A DNA stretch of 20,453 bases from Desulfobacteraceae bacterium. GTDB lineage: Bacteria > Desulfobacterota > Desulfobacteria > Desulfobacterales > Desulfosalsimonadaceae. The stretch is taken from positions 1 to 20,453 of the forward strand of contig JAGGYV010000336.1 in assembly GCA_021162325.1 (NCBI GenBank). Direction: 5' to 3'. The notes under the pieces are model-generated. The model worked only from the letters and a program-made list of their open reading frames with translations, did no database searches and was not told the DNA's origin. Position 1 is the stretch's first letter, and every line of letters starts with the position of its first letter. Below, one piece after another: positions 20,333 through 20,453 of this stretch. The position numbers were made by a program, and so were the translations under genes.

Positions 20333-20453
20333 CTATTTGGTGTCCACCCCCAAGTACTTCAAGAAGAGCCTGTCTCTGGCCACTGATTCAGTGGACCATC
20401 GATAGCAGCCCATGACAGTCTGCACCTTTGTGGTTTCAATGCAGTCGAACCAA
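20333..20453 (-). CDS. C-terminal end of an unidentified gene (partial)
   Basis: A minus-strand frame enters from the right edge of the window and ends at TAG 20335-20333. Its 39 visible residues look protein-like (WFDCIETTKVQTVMG, then YRWSTESVARDRLFLKYLGV) but contain no motif I can name. The start lies beyond the window. It could also be chance, since only 39 codons are visible. Confidence 0.4.
   Translation of the reverse strand, partial: WFDCIETTKVQTVMGCYRWSTESVARDRLFLKYLGVDTK

Overview
The window looks like chromosomal DNA of a Gram-negative Desulfobacterota-type bacterium (Desulfobacteraceae-like; inference). The grounds are moderate GC, an AcnB-type aconitase, a tig-clpP-clpX-lon block, a lipid A acyltransferase remnant, several PAS/HD-GYP signalling proteins, and a C-terminal CxxC domain usually seen on signalling proteins of such bacteria. 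No sequence search could be run, so the taxon is a guess.

Positions 1-5333 are accessory and partly decaying. They hold a G-rich repeat at the window edge, a higBA toxin-antitoxin pair with its own promoter/operator, a palindromic intergenic repeat, a 5'-truncated AAA/DUF4143 ATPase overlapping an XPF/ERCC4-type nuclease gene, a frameshifted lpxL-like acyltransferase preceded by a start-less coding-like frame, and an HD-GYP gene.

Positions 5346-8812 carry a cytoplasmic three-PAS histidine kinase and a NarL/FixJ-type response regulator that converge with a 4-nt gap. The pair is bracketed by two inverted copies of a ~165-180 bp MITE-like element; a third copy lies at 19.8 kb. A cluster of TGTAGG boxes upstream of the regulator gene is a candidate operator. 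Next comes a small membrane protein with a coiled coil and a stand-alone CxxC...CxxC signalling domain. Its 3' end overlaps acnB on the other strand by 37 bp.

Positions 9360-18738 (minus strand) are housekeeping: tig, clpP and clpX as a tight cluster ending in a strong terminator, lon as a separate unit, tRNA-Val and tRNA-Asp with promoter and terminator, and acnB. tRNA-Leu(UAG) lies upstream of tig. This is the protein-quality-control core: trigger factor folds nascent chains, while ClpXP and Lon degrade damaged or regulatory proteins.

Positions 18917-20453 (plus strand) hold an exported Amidase_3 peptidoglycan amidase, the third repeat copy and tRNA-Pro(UGG). The end of an unidentified minus-strand gene runs off the window. 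I found no CRISPR array, complete IS, prophage or recognisable defence island. The most unusual signals are the inverted repeat copies around the two-component pair, the putative regulator operator cluster, the ATPase/ERCC4-nuclease pair and the stand-alone CxxC protein.
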